Assembly (NCBI GenBank): GCA_018703155.1
Contig: JABJGS010000014.1
Coordinates: forward strand, 1-49,412
From: Francisellaceae bacterium
GTDB taxonomy: Bacteria > Pseudomonadota > Gammaproteobacteria > UBA6186 > Azoamicaceae
Direction of reading: 5' to 3'
Length of the DNA: 49,412 nucleotides
Below, piece by piece: positions 8,881 through 17,489 of the stretch; positions within the stretch are counted from its first letter, which is position 1; each line of letters begins with the position of its first letter. A program made the translations under genes and the position numbers. The notes beneath the pieces are model-generated. The model was not told the origin of the DNA and did not search any database. It worked only from the letters and a program-made list of their open reading frames with translations.

Positions 8881-11013
8881 TCAGAATACTAGACGCTGAG
8901 CATTACCAGGCAGACCAAGTCCATCATTCCTATCCCACTCTATATCGTTTCTTTGTTGAACACGATAGGCATATTGTGGAGCACCTACTCCATCTATAAT
9001 CACACCTGCGTCCATACGATTAATAATTTCTCGGTATTGCTCAAAACTTACTCCAAATTTTTCAATAAATCTTTTCAATCTTGAGATGGTTACTTTTCCT
9101 TTTTGTGTATCGCTACCATGTCCAAAAGCTACTGTATGAGCAAAAAAATTATTTCCGTCAACATACTCATCTTTTAAAATTCCTACAATTCTCAAATTGA
9201 AATGATTTGCAGAATGTCGCTGCCTTTGCATACATGTTATTGGGTTACATCCTAAAGCTAAGAAAAATTTTCGTAGTGATGATTCTTCTATCCTTTTTGC
9301 ACAGTGTGTCCCTATCATCTGATCAATGAAGTCTAAAATATCTTTTTTATTAGCAAGGATATTAACTCTAACTTCATCTTTCACTTTATCAAAAATGCCA
9401 ATCTCAAAATTTGGCTCATCAGCTAATTCATGAGCAGCAACTAACTCCTCCATATCGTTATTTTGAGTTTCAATTAACTTTGATATTACTTTCTTCATAA
9501 AATTAATTAATGAAAAGTAGTCATCTTCGCTTCTTGGTATAGATGAATGTCTGTAATATCTTATTGCTGCTATATCATCAAGACTACGCAAACATCCAGC
9601 ATCTATATTGTTTGGATACTCAGATAGTGCCCCATGTATATCATTAGCAACATGATCTCTACGTGCAGCAAATCCCTCAACCATTGTGTTATGCAACACT
9701 GCAATAGTATCATTAACTATGAAAAATATTATTGCTATTCTCTGCATTAAGCTATCAGCAACAACTCCTCTAGCCTGATGAATAAATATATTTTCGACAT
9801 CATTATTTAATGTTTTTGCAATTTTCTTTGCTTCTTCATATATAATTAGTTCATCCAAATCACCACTATATTTAGCAATATCTTTAATTGCATTGAGAAA
9901 AGTTTGCAATTTCATAGCTAGCTTCGATATGAACATTGTCACATCTATTAATTCTATCGATGTGATTTCATGAACCTGCTTAACAACATCAAGAATATTA
10001 TCCTCAAAATCATCTGCAAGTCGTAAATGCTCTTGCCAAACGACTAAATAGCATTCCAATAATTTACATATATTGTTCTCATGTTCAGTTTTCAATACTG
10101 AAATTCTGTCATTTTGTGCTATTGCATCTGGTGACATTTCACTTCCCATGATACCTTGAGTTTCATGTAAAATAAATCCAGATCCGTACCTGACCATCCT
10201 TTGCTGCATCGATATATATGTCAAATTAAGATTATCATGTCTAAATTCAGCTATTTTTTCATGTACTCTTTCACTAAAGTTTTTAGCTTTTCCATCCATA
10301 TCAGATAATTTTAATAAAATATCATTTATAACGGTTATCCGTTCAAGCTCAAGAGCACTATCAACCCAAGCCCCAGTAGTTAAATGTTCTATTTCTCGTA
10401 CTACTGTTCTATAAATCTTAGCTAATGAATTTTTGTGGGCTTCTTCTACAGCTTCTATAGTTCTAGCATTACTATTTAAAACATCAATTATAGGTAGTCT
10501 ATAATACACATGCTCAACACCATATGTCATCAATCTCAGACTAACAAGTCCTGTAAGTACTATCCTAGGCATAGTTTCTGATAATGTTGGAAGTAATGCA
10601 TTAGCAACATTAGCAATTATTGTAACTCTATCGCTCATAGTTCGACTCATATTATGAACATAGTATTCTAGCCAAGTTTCCCCATTTATTGCTTGTAAGA
10701 ACTGTTGATGTTTATCTAAATATTGTTGTTTTTCAAAAGAAAAATCATTCTTAAGCTCTTCTGTTTTTTGTAATATGTCCCTAATTTCTCCATCAATTTT
10801 AAATACCGTATAAATAGCATTTTGAGATTCTAATTCTGATAGATTGTCAAAATTTTGAGGATACGATGCTTCTAACTCTTGTAGTCTACGTTGTTCATAT
10901 TCAATTTTACATTTGATGGTTGTAACTATATTTGTATAAGAATCAAGAAACCCATATAAAACATCCTTAATAAAAGAGTTAACAAAATTTCTGAAATCCG
11001 CATAGTCAGACAT
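8881..11013 (-). CDS. Unknown 710-residue helical protein
   Basis: Not recognised. The sequence is rich in Ile, Leu, Glu, Asp and Asn, with long amphipathic stretches, and looks almost entirely alpha-helical. Residues about 20-115 resemble a coiled coil. A moderately hydrophobic block lies at about 130-170 (NVANALLPTL, IVLTGLVSLRLM), but it is not a clear membrane anchor. The C-terminal 150 residues differ in character: they contain CNPITCMQRQRH, FNLRIVGILKDEYVDG and a Gly-rich end (DGLGLPGNAQ). It is the second gene of a unit with a small upstream gene (11019-11255), only 5 bases apart. No signal peptide is visible. The composition resembles effector proteins of intracellular bacteria, but no domain supports that. 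Confidence 0.6.
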   Translation of the reverse strand: MSDYADFRNFVNSFIKDVLYGFLDSYTNIVTTIKCKIEYEQRRLQELEASYPQNFDNLSELESQNAIYTVFKIDGEIRDILQKTEELKNDFSFEKQQYLDKHQQFLQAINGETWLEYYVHNMSRTMSDRVTIIANVANALLPTLSETMPRIVLTGLVSLRLMTYGVEHVYYRLPIIDVLNSNARTIEAVEEAHKNSLAKIYRTVVREIEHLTTGAWVDSALELERITVINDILLKLSDMDGKAKNFSERVHEKIAEFRHDNLNLTYISMQQRMVRYGSGFILHETQGIMGSEMSPDAIAQNDRISVLKTEHENNICKLLECYLVVWQEHLRLADDFEDNILDVVKQVHEITSIELIDVTMFISKLAMKLQTFLNAIKDIAKYSGDLDELIIYEEAKKIAKTLNNDVENIFIHQARGVVADSLMQRIAIIFFIVNDTIAVLHNTMVEGFAARRDHVANDIHGALSEYPNNIDAGCLRSLDDIAAIRYYRHSSIPRSEDDYFSLINFMKKVISKLIETQNNDMEELVAAHELADEPNFEIGIFDKVKDEVRVNILANKKDILDFIDQMIGTHCAKRIEESSLRKFFLALGCNPITCMQRQRHSANHFNLRIVGILKDEYVDGNNFFAHTVAFGHGSDTQKGKVTISRLKRFIEKFGVSFEQYREIINRMDAGVIIDGVGAPQYAYRVQQRNDIEWDRNDGLGLPGNAQRLVF

Positions 11014-11018
11014 AAGCT

Positions 11019-11255
11019 CTAAATAGCTATTAGATACATTCTTTTGTTAGAAGTTAATTCCTTTACTCTAAAGGATAACAAAGAGTCATAAACACTAAGT
11101 ATCTTATTAGCTTTAGTGATATGGTCATATGCAAAAACAACATCTGATATTGAGACATCATCTATTATTTTTTTTAATTCACTTCTCTTTTCTTGATATA
11201 TAGGAGGAACTCCTAACAATTTTGCTTTTTTCCTTTTCTTTACCTCTACAACCAT
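11019..11255 (-). CDS. Small basic protein upstream of the 710-residue protein
   Basis: 78 residues if started at the ATG at 11255. An AGGG ribosome site lies 6 bases before that codon, whereas it abuts the alternative ATG at 11261, so the second start is preferred. The N-terminus is Lys-rich (VEVKKRKKAK) and is followed by an amphipathic helix (KRSELKKIIDDV). It ends 5 bases before the next gene, so the two are probably co-transcribed and translationally coupled. Function is unknown; a chaperone or regulator of the large partner is only a guess. Confidence 0.5.
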   Translation of the reverse strand: MVVEVKKRKKAKLLGVPPIYQEKRSELKKIIDDVSISDVVFAYDHITKANKILSVYDSLLSFRVKELTSNKRMYLIAI

Positions 11256-11261
11256 TTTCAT

Positions 11262-11705
11262 CCCTATAAAATTACACTAAAACTTTAGTGAGACATTTGT
11301 AATATCATTACCTACACAATTAATAGTTTTAACTATTTCCTGGCGTATAGCGAACTCTTTATAACTCAGCATATAGTATGATCAGTTTTAAAATCAACTT
11401 AACTATCGTTCAAATAACAATGGTTAGACCTACGCTCAATTATTATTTTTCGTAGCCACTTATTTCATTTGAGCTTTATATGTAAATCATGCCTCTATTT
11501 TCACTTAAACCATAAACAACTATTCTGCAGGAACTTGAGAAGCCAAGTTTAGTAATGTGCAACAGCAGGTCTAGATTCAGTAAATGTGTTATTTTAAGAG
11601 CTTTTACACTTATTTGTCATAATTATTTTATTCACAGAATACTTTTATCTTACTTCTACGACATAGTAATGAAAATAATTGCTAATAAGCATTTTCATGA
11701 ACTGC
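11262..11705. other. AT-rich non-coding stretch
   Basis: No coding sequence of convincing length or family was found on either strand. The right end runs into the TGATACTATCA repeat array in front of the Fic remnant. The left end should contain the promoter of the minus-strand pair, but no promoter there stands out. Confidence 0.4.
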
Positions 11706-11753
11706 TGATACTATCATTTGACCTGTAAATGATACTATCATGTGATACTATCA
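11706..11753. promoter_or_regulatory. Three copies of the 11-bp palindrome TGATACTATCA
   Basis: Exact copies sit at 11706-11716, 11730-11740 and 11743-11753. Each is itself an odd palindrome, TGATA-C-TATCA, and the start-to-start distances are 24 and 13 bases. The last copy ends 4 bases before the ATG of the Fic remnant. This is the layout of a multi-site operator for a dimeric repressor. The cognate regulator is not in the window. Confidence 0.65.
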
Positions 11754-11757
11754 CTAT

Positions 11758-12204
11758 ATGAGCAAATTGCCTCCATTTAATATTTCAAATAAGATTTTAG
11801 AGCCATGCCAAAAACAAGCCATTCTTTAGGGCTATTACAGGGGCTAAGCTTGTCCTTCACTACCAATAAATCCACGTAAAGAAAATCAAATTAAAACCAT
11901 ACAATCAACCTTGTCTATCGAGCGTAATTCTTTAGAGATAGATAATGTTAAAAGTGTTTTGGAAGGTAAAAAAATAACAGCGCCTAAAAAAACCTTATCG
12001 AAGTAAAAAATGCCATTAAATTATATAGCTGCTTAAAAGACTTAAGCCCCCTATCGTTGCAATCTTTTAAAAAAGCTCACAATATTTTAATGCAAGATCT
12101 TATCCAGACAAGTGGATCTTTTCGCAACAAAGGCGTAGGAATTATAAAAGGCAACGAAACAGCTCATGTTGCACCACCTAAAAGAGTTCCTGATTTAATG
12201 AAAG
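11758..12204 (+). pseudogene. Fic/DOC-family protein, N-terminal remnant
   Basis: Conceptual translation with frame changes gives the regions that precede the catalytic Fic core: PPFNISNKIL, then RKENQIKTIQSTLSIERN (the alpha-inh region; TLSIERN resembles the inhibitory motif but has Arg where Gly is usual), VKSVLEGKKI, IEVKNAIKLY, FKKAHNILMQDLI, FRNKGVGIIKG and HVAPPKRVPDLM. A stop after residue 23, a frame change before 11880 and another near 11990-12000 break the gene. The catalytic HxFxxGNGR motif is absent, because the sequence is cut at about 12204 where IS200/IS605 DNA begins. It would have encoded an AMP-transferase or a related Fic enzyme. Confidence 0.85.
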
Positions 12205-12526
12205 ATCTATGCTGGACTCTATGAGGAATGTATTTCATAGTGTATGCAGTGATTTTGAATCTTCACTAGTTGAGTTTGATGGAGAAAAAGATCATGTTTA
12301 CTTGTTGGTGAATTATCCCCCCAAAGTGTCCATATCAAAATTAGTTAACAGCCTTAAGGGGGTTTCTAGCAGAATCCTTAGGAGAGATTTCAATAGAGAG
12401 ATAGGACGCATGCTATACAAGGGGGTACTTTAGTCCCCAAGTTATTTTGCAGGCAGCTGTGGGGGCGCACCTCTCGAAATAGTTAAACAATATATTAAAG
12501 ATCAGAAAGCCCCTAAAAGTAATTAA
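12205..12526 (+). pseudogene. tnpA: tnpA remnant
   Basis: It corresponds to residues from about 35 to the end of the intact TnpA. Three defects are visible. The 5' third is gone. The HUH pair reads HVY instead of HVH. A TAG at 12431-12433 replaces the Trp codon that follows YKGVL in the intact copy, after which the reading frame continues to the catalytic Tyr helix (VKQYIKDQ) and a stop at 12524. Protein identity to the other copy is high, so both came from the same element lineage. Confidence 0.9.
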
Positions 12527-12575
12527 AGGGGCCTTACATCCTCCACCTAAAGAGAAGAGGTTTTACGGCGATTTT
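12205..12575. mobile_element. Truncated second copy of the IS605-like element
   Basis: This fragment matches the other element from within tnpA to its left end, in inverted orientation. The right boundary is at about 12575, before GATAAACA, which mirrors the TGTTTATC that flanks the intact copy. The start of tnpA and all of tnpB are missing. The left edge is a clean join to the Fic remnant, which points to a deletion between the two. Confidence 0.85.
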
Positions 12576-12830
12576 GATAAACACGAATATTAAGATTATC
12601 CATATAACAAAAATATACTATGGCCCCCTTACAGGATCATGTAAAAAGTAACGACCCCAGACCTAGAGCTAATCACTATTTTTTATGGCTAGATATTTTA
12701 TTTAAAACCTCTAATTGATACTAGAGCAATCAAATGATCTTATTTTTATAAAGATTAAGACTAAAAACATTATGTAATCTAGCTTTTTGTCGATATAAAA
12801 ATATATGTTGGCTCAGTTAATGGACTTTTT
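12576..12830. other. Non-coding stretch after the IS fragment
   Basis: No gene is supported. A short GC-richer piece at about 12620-12665 stands out from the AT-rich surroundings and could be further mobile-element debris, but it translates into nothing recognisable. Confidence 0.35.
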
Positions 12831-13112
12831 GTGACTAAGTACGCTTTTCTTGCTGTTATAGCTTCAGGTTGTGGTATTTTAGCTTTTATCCCACAGCTTT
12901 ACCGTGTGTACCTATTAAAACAAGCATCTCAGATCAGTTACGGGTTTATATTTATTAATTCTGTTTCATCTATATGTTGGCTGCTGTATTCTTATCTAAA
13001 CCAATTATCAGAAATTTTATATCCACAGATCGCCTATGCATTAATGGTTATTGTTCTTCTTATTTTTAAAATATATTTTTGTGAAATTAAAAGCAGAAGA
13101 GATCCTTCTTAA
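12831..13112 (+). CDS. SemiSWEET/PQ-loop small membrane transporter
   Basis: 93 residues with three hydrophobic segments (about 5-22, 38-56, 64-83), the size and topology of a bacterial SemiSWEET half-transporter that works as a dimer for sugars. The PQ-loop motif is AFIPQLYRVY (18-27), followed by QISYGF as in the family. The short C-terminal tail is basic and cytoplasmic. The start is a GTG; no in-frame ATG exists nearby and the ribosome site is weak. Substrate cannot be predicted. It is a single gene between IS debris and an unrelated convergent gene. Confidence 0.75.
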   Translation: MTKYAFLAVIASGCGILAFIPQLYRVYLLKQASQISYGFIFINSVSSICWLLYSYLNQLSEILYPQIAYALMVIVLLIFKIYFCEIKSRRDPS

Positions 13113-13206
13113 TTTATGTCTCGTTAATTGCAGAACAATTTTCTGATGATTCTATAGTGTAATATTATAAAATTCAACTAACTATAGGATATGTTTGATT
13201 TTAAGA

Positions 13207-13230
13207 ACCAAGTACACTAGTAAACTTGGT
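13207..13230. terminator. Hairpin between convergent genes
   Basis: ACCAAGT and ACTTGGT pair across a 10-base loop, between the 3' ends of the SemiSWEET gene and the convergent unknown gene. There is no T-run, so intrinsic termination is uncertain. Confidence 0.3.
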
Positions 13231-13263
13231 ATGCTAGACATCTATGTGTTAAATACAATTATT

Positions 13264-14430
13264 TTAAATTTTCAGTCCATTATTGGCAGACAATGGATTA
13301 CCTACTTCATATTCTTTTTCAGTTGTAACATTATTATTTCTACTTATCATTGAGTATGCATACAAAAATGGTGCTTTACATGAACTACTTACCTGAAAAC
13401 AGCAGCTCTGACTTTGTGCTATATAATCTCTAATTTCATTATTTTTATCTAAAAATTCATCTCTAACATTTGAGAACTTGTCTATTTTTTCTTGATCTAT
13501 TTTGCCAGTGCTCATGTACTCCTTAGCAGCTTCTTGTGATTCTTGCCGTAAATCCCTAAGATCACCACTCATAGACTCCAGCTCTTGATTAAATATATTT
13601 TGCTTACCTAAATATTCTGTTGCTATTTTCATAGAGCCTTCTAAATATACTTCGGCATACTCTAATGGCTCTTGGTAACACATAAATGCATCAGCTTCTT
13701 TTTTACTTTGTTGTAAAAAAATATTAATTTGTGCTCTTTCTTGCTGTATTTCTTTTATAGCAACTAGTGCTTCCTGTTGCTCTGTCACTCTATTAAAACT
13801 TTTGCCCAGATTATATAGTTCTTGCTGATAATCTAAGGTCGCTTCAAGAATATTTAATCTATTACCACTCCATTTAATTTTATAACGCTCATAGTGGCTG
13901 CAACCACCGAAATTTAAATCTCTCATATGTAAATAATCAGCTTTTGCATCAAATTCCAATGGTATTTGGTAAGTGCTTCTTCCCATTTCTTTAGGCCATC
14001 CGCATGATTTTAGACCAGCACCTAATACTTCATTAAACATGAATTTTGTTTTATGCTCATATCTTTCGTGTGCAGCAGCAAAATCATCACCCGATTGAAA
14101 GCTACTAGATTCAAATGATGATCTCTTTACATCATCAGAATGTGCCGCATTACAAAGCTCGAATAAAAATGAGTCAAATATTTCATTCATTTCCCGACCA
14201 CCCAAGCCAAGATTAATTTCTAATCTAGGTGCATGATCCTTCTGGGTAACAAACTGTGCACATGGAGGCAAGGGAGAATCAATCAATTCCACGTATAATC
14301 CTGGGTTTGATAGTTCAGCTTTTGCTATCAGATCTGCCATTTGTGGATTTTTCTTAACCAAATTATTTAGGTATCGTTCAATTTTATTGATTTCTTTTTG
14401 CTGAATCACTGATGATCTGAATTCTATCAT
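13264..14430 (-). CDS. Unknown protein of about 388 residues
   Basis: Not recognised. The start is set at the ATG at 14430 because AAAGG lies 10 bases upstream; an in-frame ATG at 14472 would add 14 residues. The first part has a beta-containing segment (GLYVELIDSP, APRLEINLGLGG) followed by FLFELCNAAHSD and AAHERYEHKTKFMFNEVLG. The pattern of a FELxNA helix followed by an acidic helix is seen in several putative bacterial toxin or effector domains, but I cannot name the family. The second half (from about residue 200) is a probable coiled coil, rich in Glu, Gln and Lys. Seven or more Cys residues, including a CC pair near the C-terminus, are unusual for a cytosolic protein here. It is a single gene. 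Confidence 0.55.
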   Translation of the reverse strand: MIEFRSSVIQQKEINKIERYLNNLVKKNPQMADLIAKAELSNPGLYVELIDSPLPPCAQFVTQKDHAPRLEINLGLGGREMNEIFDSFLFELCNAAHSDDVKRSSFESSSFQSGDDFAAAHERYEHKTKFMFNEVLGAGLKSCGWPKEMGRSTYQIPLEFDAKADYLHMRDLNFGGCSHYERYKIKWSGNRLNILEATLDYQQELYNLGKSFNRVTEQQEALVAIKEIQQERAQINIFLQQSKKEADAFMCYQEPLEYAEVYLEGSMKIATEYLGKQNIFNQELESMSGDLRDLRQESQEAAKEYMSTGKIDQEKIDKFSNVRDEFLDKNNEIRDYIAQSQSCCFQVSSSCKAPFLYAYSMISRNNNVTTEKEYEVGNPLSANNGLKI

Positions 14431-14642
14431 GATGACTTTGCCTTTTATTGTTCTTATAATTTTAGCTAACATAATATGTGATTATTTGAACATCAACATT
14501 TTAAGTTAAATATTCTTATTTATAAATATCTTGATAATCAAGGCGTATTTACCAGGGTATTCATCAACATTTGAATAATATCGATGCCATTTCTATTTGA
14601 AAATTTATGGCGTAACCCCCCTGAATTTATCCATAGGAAGTG

Positions 14643-15221
14643 TCAGGGATACAAACTCTCTTGATGCCAATAATCTGCTTTCAGTGTGTATCTCTCGCGC
14701 GAGTGCAATCTTGCATCACCTTGGTGCCAAAATTCATATACACTAGGTGTTAATTTATACCCACCCCAATAGTTTGGCCTTGGAATATCTGTCTCTTGAG
14801 CAAATTTCGCTTTACCCTCTTCAATCTCTGCACTCAAGCTACTACTTTCAGGGATCATGCTACTTTGTTTTGAGACCCAGGCACCAATTTTACTAGTCCT
14901 GTCACGCTGAGCATAATAGTTATTAGAAATATCTTCTGTAGTTTTGCAAACGGTACCTTCTATACGCAGTTGCATACCTAATGTTGGCCAATAAAATACT
15001 ACTGCTGCTGAGCTATTTGTTGCTAACTCCTCGGCTTTACGACTCGTATAGTTGCTAAAGAAGGTTAATCCAGATTCATCATATAATTTAAGAAGTACAT
15101 AGCGAACACTGGGTTGCTGTAAGTCATTTACTGTAGCCAATGCCATATTATTCCAAGTATCTGGCAACTCTTGCTTTGCCTTTGATATTATCTCCATAAA
15201 TCTATCAAATGGTTTGCTCAT
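14643..15221 (-). CDS. pdxH: Pyridoxine/pyridoxamine 5'-phosphate oxidase
   Basis: 192 residues, a slightly short member of the FMN-dependent PNPOx family. It oxidises pyridoxine- or pyridoxamine-5'-phosphate to pyridoxal 5'-phosphate. Diagnostic segments are SVRYVLLK, FFSNYTSRKAEEL (FMN phosphate binding), IEGTV, RPNYWGGY and the C-terminal RLHSRERY. The C-terminus ESLYP aligns with the usual ERLAP. It is the last gene of the rpe operon and overlaps the hemH stop by 4 bases, so translation is coupled. With pdxA absent from its usual place next to rsmA, this enzyme may serve salvage of host B6 vitamers. Confidence 0.95.
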   Translation of the reverse strand: MSKPFDRFMEIISKAKQELPDTWNNMALATVNDLQQPSVRYVLLKLYDESGLTFFSNYTSRKAEELATNSSAAVVFYWPTLGMQLRIEGTVCKTTEDISNNYYAQRDRTSKIGAWVSKQSSMIPESSSLSAEIEEGKAKFAQETDIPRPNYWGGYKLTPSVYEFWHQGDARLHSRERYTLKADYWHQESLYP

Positions 15222-16318
15222 AACTTAGACAGCTCCATTCGGATGTGCTCAGACAAGGACTCAACAAATAATGGTTGCTCATTAAGGCAGGGAATTAGGT
15301 TCAAGTTGTCACCACCATGTTCTTTCCAAAGCATACTGGCTTGCATGCCAATTTCTTCTATAGTCTCCAAGCAATCAACAACAAATGAAGGGCAACACAC
15401 CGAGATGTTTTTCATTCCTTTTGCTGCCAACTCTGTTAATACATCAACTGTTACAGGTTTGATCCATTTGGCTTTACCTAGCTTTGATTGAAATGCAACC
15501 GTATATTCACTTTCACTTAGTCCAAGTTGACTAGCAATAGCTCTACTAGTAGCAAAACACTGTGCTCTATAGCATTGCGAGTTAACAAAGCTCGGGCATG
15601 GTGAACTTTTAAAACACTCACTTTTTCGACAACCAAAATTACTATCTGCTAACTGTTGTACTGGTAAAGAATGATAACTCATTACTAAATGTTCACGCTG
15701 CTGATAACCAACACTACTTCTAATGCTCTGAGCCCAAGCTTTAATAAATAAATCATTGTTGTAAAAAGGTGGTAAACAATTAACTTTATGTTCTATATTT
15801 ATTTTTGCGTAAACTTTATCAACCTCAGCAACTATGCTTCCGGTTGTAGCTCTAGCATATTGAGGAAATAATGGTAATACCAGTATATTACGACACCCCT
15901 GTGCAATTAAATCACTATAACAATCATCAATGCTTTTTCCTGAATAACGCATAGCTAAGGATACATTAAGATTAGGAAATTTCATGGATATTTTGCTAGT
16001 TAATGCCTCACTATGCACTAATAATGGAGAGCCTTTCTCAGTCCATATTTTAGTGTATGCCTCTAAACTTTTTTTAGCTCGAAATGGAATTATTAATTTT
16101 TTTACTAAGAAATTTCGTACCATCTCTGGTAAATTGACAACATATGGATCCATTAGGAATTCATTTAAATATTTTTTTATTGAATCTATATCTAAATTAT
16201 CTGGTGTACCAAGATTAACTAGAATTAATCCAACATTATTTTTTTTACCTATACTTGGAGTTCCCCAAAAAACTCTACTCTGTTCTTCATAGAGTTTTAC
16301 TGCTGAGCTTGTTTCCAT
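15218..16318 (-). CDS. hemH: Ferrochelatase
   Basis: 366 residues; inserts Fe(II) into protoporphyrin IX, the last step of protoheme synthesis. Recognisable segments are VGLILVNLGTPD (29-40), FLMDPYV, LPLFPQYA (148-155), SYHSLP (214-219, catalytic His216), FQSKLG, WIKPVT and DCLETIEEIG (315-324, with the conserved acidic Glu318). Compared with the E. coli enzyme it carries about 20 extra residues after the catalytic His with a Cys cluster (C230, C235, C241, C249, C254); such Cys-rich versions occur in other bacterial lineages. It sits 9 bases downstream of gcdH and overlaps pdxH. Its product feeds CtaB and CtaA in this window. Confidence 0.95.
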   Translation of the reverse strand: METSSAVKLYEEQSRVFWGTPSIGKKNNVGLILVNLGTPDNLDIDSIKKYLNEFLMDPYVVNLPEMVRNFLVKKLIIPFRAKKSLEAYTKIWTEKGSPLLVHSEALTSKISMKFPNLNVSLAMRYSGKSIDDCYSDLIAQGCRNILVLPLFPQYARATTGSIVAEVDKVYAKINIEHKVNCLPPFYNNDLFIKAWAQSIRSSVGYQQREHLVMSYHSLPVQQLADSNFGCRKSECFKSSPCPSFVNSQCYRAQCFATSRAIASQLGLSESEYTVAFQSKLGKAKWIKPVTVDVLTELAAKGMKNISVCCPSFVVDCLETIEEIGMQASMLWKEHGGDNLNLIPCLNEQPLFVESLSEHIRMELSKL

Positions 16319-16327
16319 TATCCTGCC

Positions 16328-17485
16328 TTATGCGAATGCATCTAATCCCGTAATATGTCTACCTATAATAAGTTGATGAATATTATCCGTTCCTTCATAG
16401 GTAAACACAGATTCTAAATTCTGCATATGCCTAATTACTGGATATTCAAGGCTAATTCCATTTGCCCCCAATAAATTTCTACATGATCGAGCAATATTTA
16501 ATGCTTCTAAGCAAGCATTTTGCTTTGCCAATGATACCATGACATGATTTAATTTGTTTTCTTCTTTTAATTTTCCAATATGCAGATTAAGTAATTTAGC
16601 TTTTATAATCTCTTTAAACATTCCCGCCAAGGAGCTTTGTACTAATTGCTTACTTGCTAATGGTTTACCAAACTGCACACGCTCTTTACAATAGTTAAGA
16701 GCACTTTCATAGCATGCTTCCGCTGCACCGATAGCACCCCATGCGATACCATACCGTGCTTGAGTAAGACAACTTAGTGCACATACTAGTCCACGCTCAC
16801 TATTCGGCAATAGATTTGCATCTGGTACAAAACATTCATCAAAGTTTAACCCACCGGTTACTGATGCTCGTAGTGACATTTTTTGTTTAATCTCAAAACT
16901 TGAAAAACCTTTAAATTCCTTCTCTACTAAAAATCCACGGATCCCGACGTCAGTTTTAGCCCAGACAATAGCAACATCTGCTGTAGTTGCATTAGTGATC
17001 CACAATTTAGAACCATTTAATTTCCAACCACCATCTACTTTTTTAGCATATGTATTCATACTAGACGGATCTGATCCAGAATTTGGTTCGGTTAAACCAA
17101 AGCAGCCAATTATTTTAGCTTGTGCCATTTCGGGTAGGAATCTTAAGCGTTGTTCTTCGCTACCAAAACTATAAATAGGATACATACAAAGTGAGCTTTG
17201 TACTGATACAAAGCTTCTAATAGCACTATCTCCTTTTTCAAGCTCCTGACAAGCTAATCCATATGCTATAGCTGAGGCACCAATACCACCATATTTTTCT
17301 GGCAAACTCATACCAAACACACCTAAGCTAGCAAGCTGTGGGGTGAGTTCATCCGGGAAAACACCTTCTTCAAACGCATCACCAATGATAGGCAACACCT
17401 TATCATTTACAAATTTTTGAATAGAGTTTCTAATTAAGATCTCTTCTTCTTTAAAATGTTCATCTAAAAATAATATATTTTCCAA
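16328..17485 (-). CDS. gcdH: Glutaryl-CoA dehydrogenase
   Basis: 385 residues, an FAD acyl-CoA dehydrogenase that oxidises and decarboxylates glutaryl-CoA to crotonyl-CoA in lysine/tryptophan breakdown. The match to human GCDH is close throughout: SVQSSL preceded by Arg90 (binds the glutaryl carboxylate), GCFGLTEPNSGSDPSSM (127-143), WITN (162-165), RYGIAWG (244-250), catalytic Glu364 in TYEGTDNIH and the tail LIIGRHITGLDAF. These features separate it from short-chain acyl-CoA dehydrogenases. The start is a TTG at 17485 with AAGGA 7 bases upstream; no suitable ATG is in frame. It lies 4 bases after the E1 gene, so the two are co-expressed. Electrons would go to an ETF encoded elsewhere. Confidence 0.92.
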   Translation of the reverse strand: MENILFLDEHFKEEEILIRNSIQKFVNDKVLPIIGDAFEEGVFPDELTPQLASLGVFGMSLPEKYGGIGASAIAYGLACQELEKGDSAIRSFVSVQSSLCMYPIYSFGSEEQRLRFLPEMAQAKIIGCFGLTEPNSGSDPSSMNTYAKKVDGGWKLNGSKLWITNATTADVAIVWAKTDVGIRGFLVEKEFKGFSSFEIKQKMSLRASVTGGLNFDECFVPDANLLPNSERGLVCALSCLTQARYGIAWGAIGAAEACYESALNYCKERVQFGKPLASKQLVQSSLAGMFKEIIKAKLLNLHIGKLKEENKLNHVMVSLAKQNACLEALNIARSCRNLLGANGISLEYPVIRHMQNLESVFTYEGTDNIHQLIIGRHITGLDAFA

Positions 17486-17489
17486 AGCA

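Noticed and set aside
12620-12665. GC-richer patch resembling an IS end
   Set aside because: Too short, with no matching partner and no coding content; kept only as possible debris.
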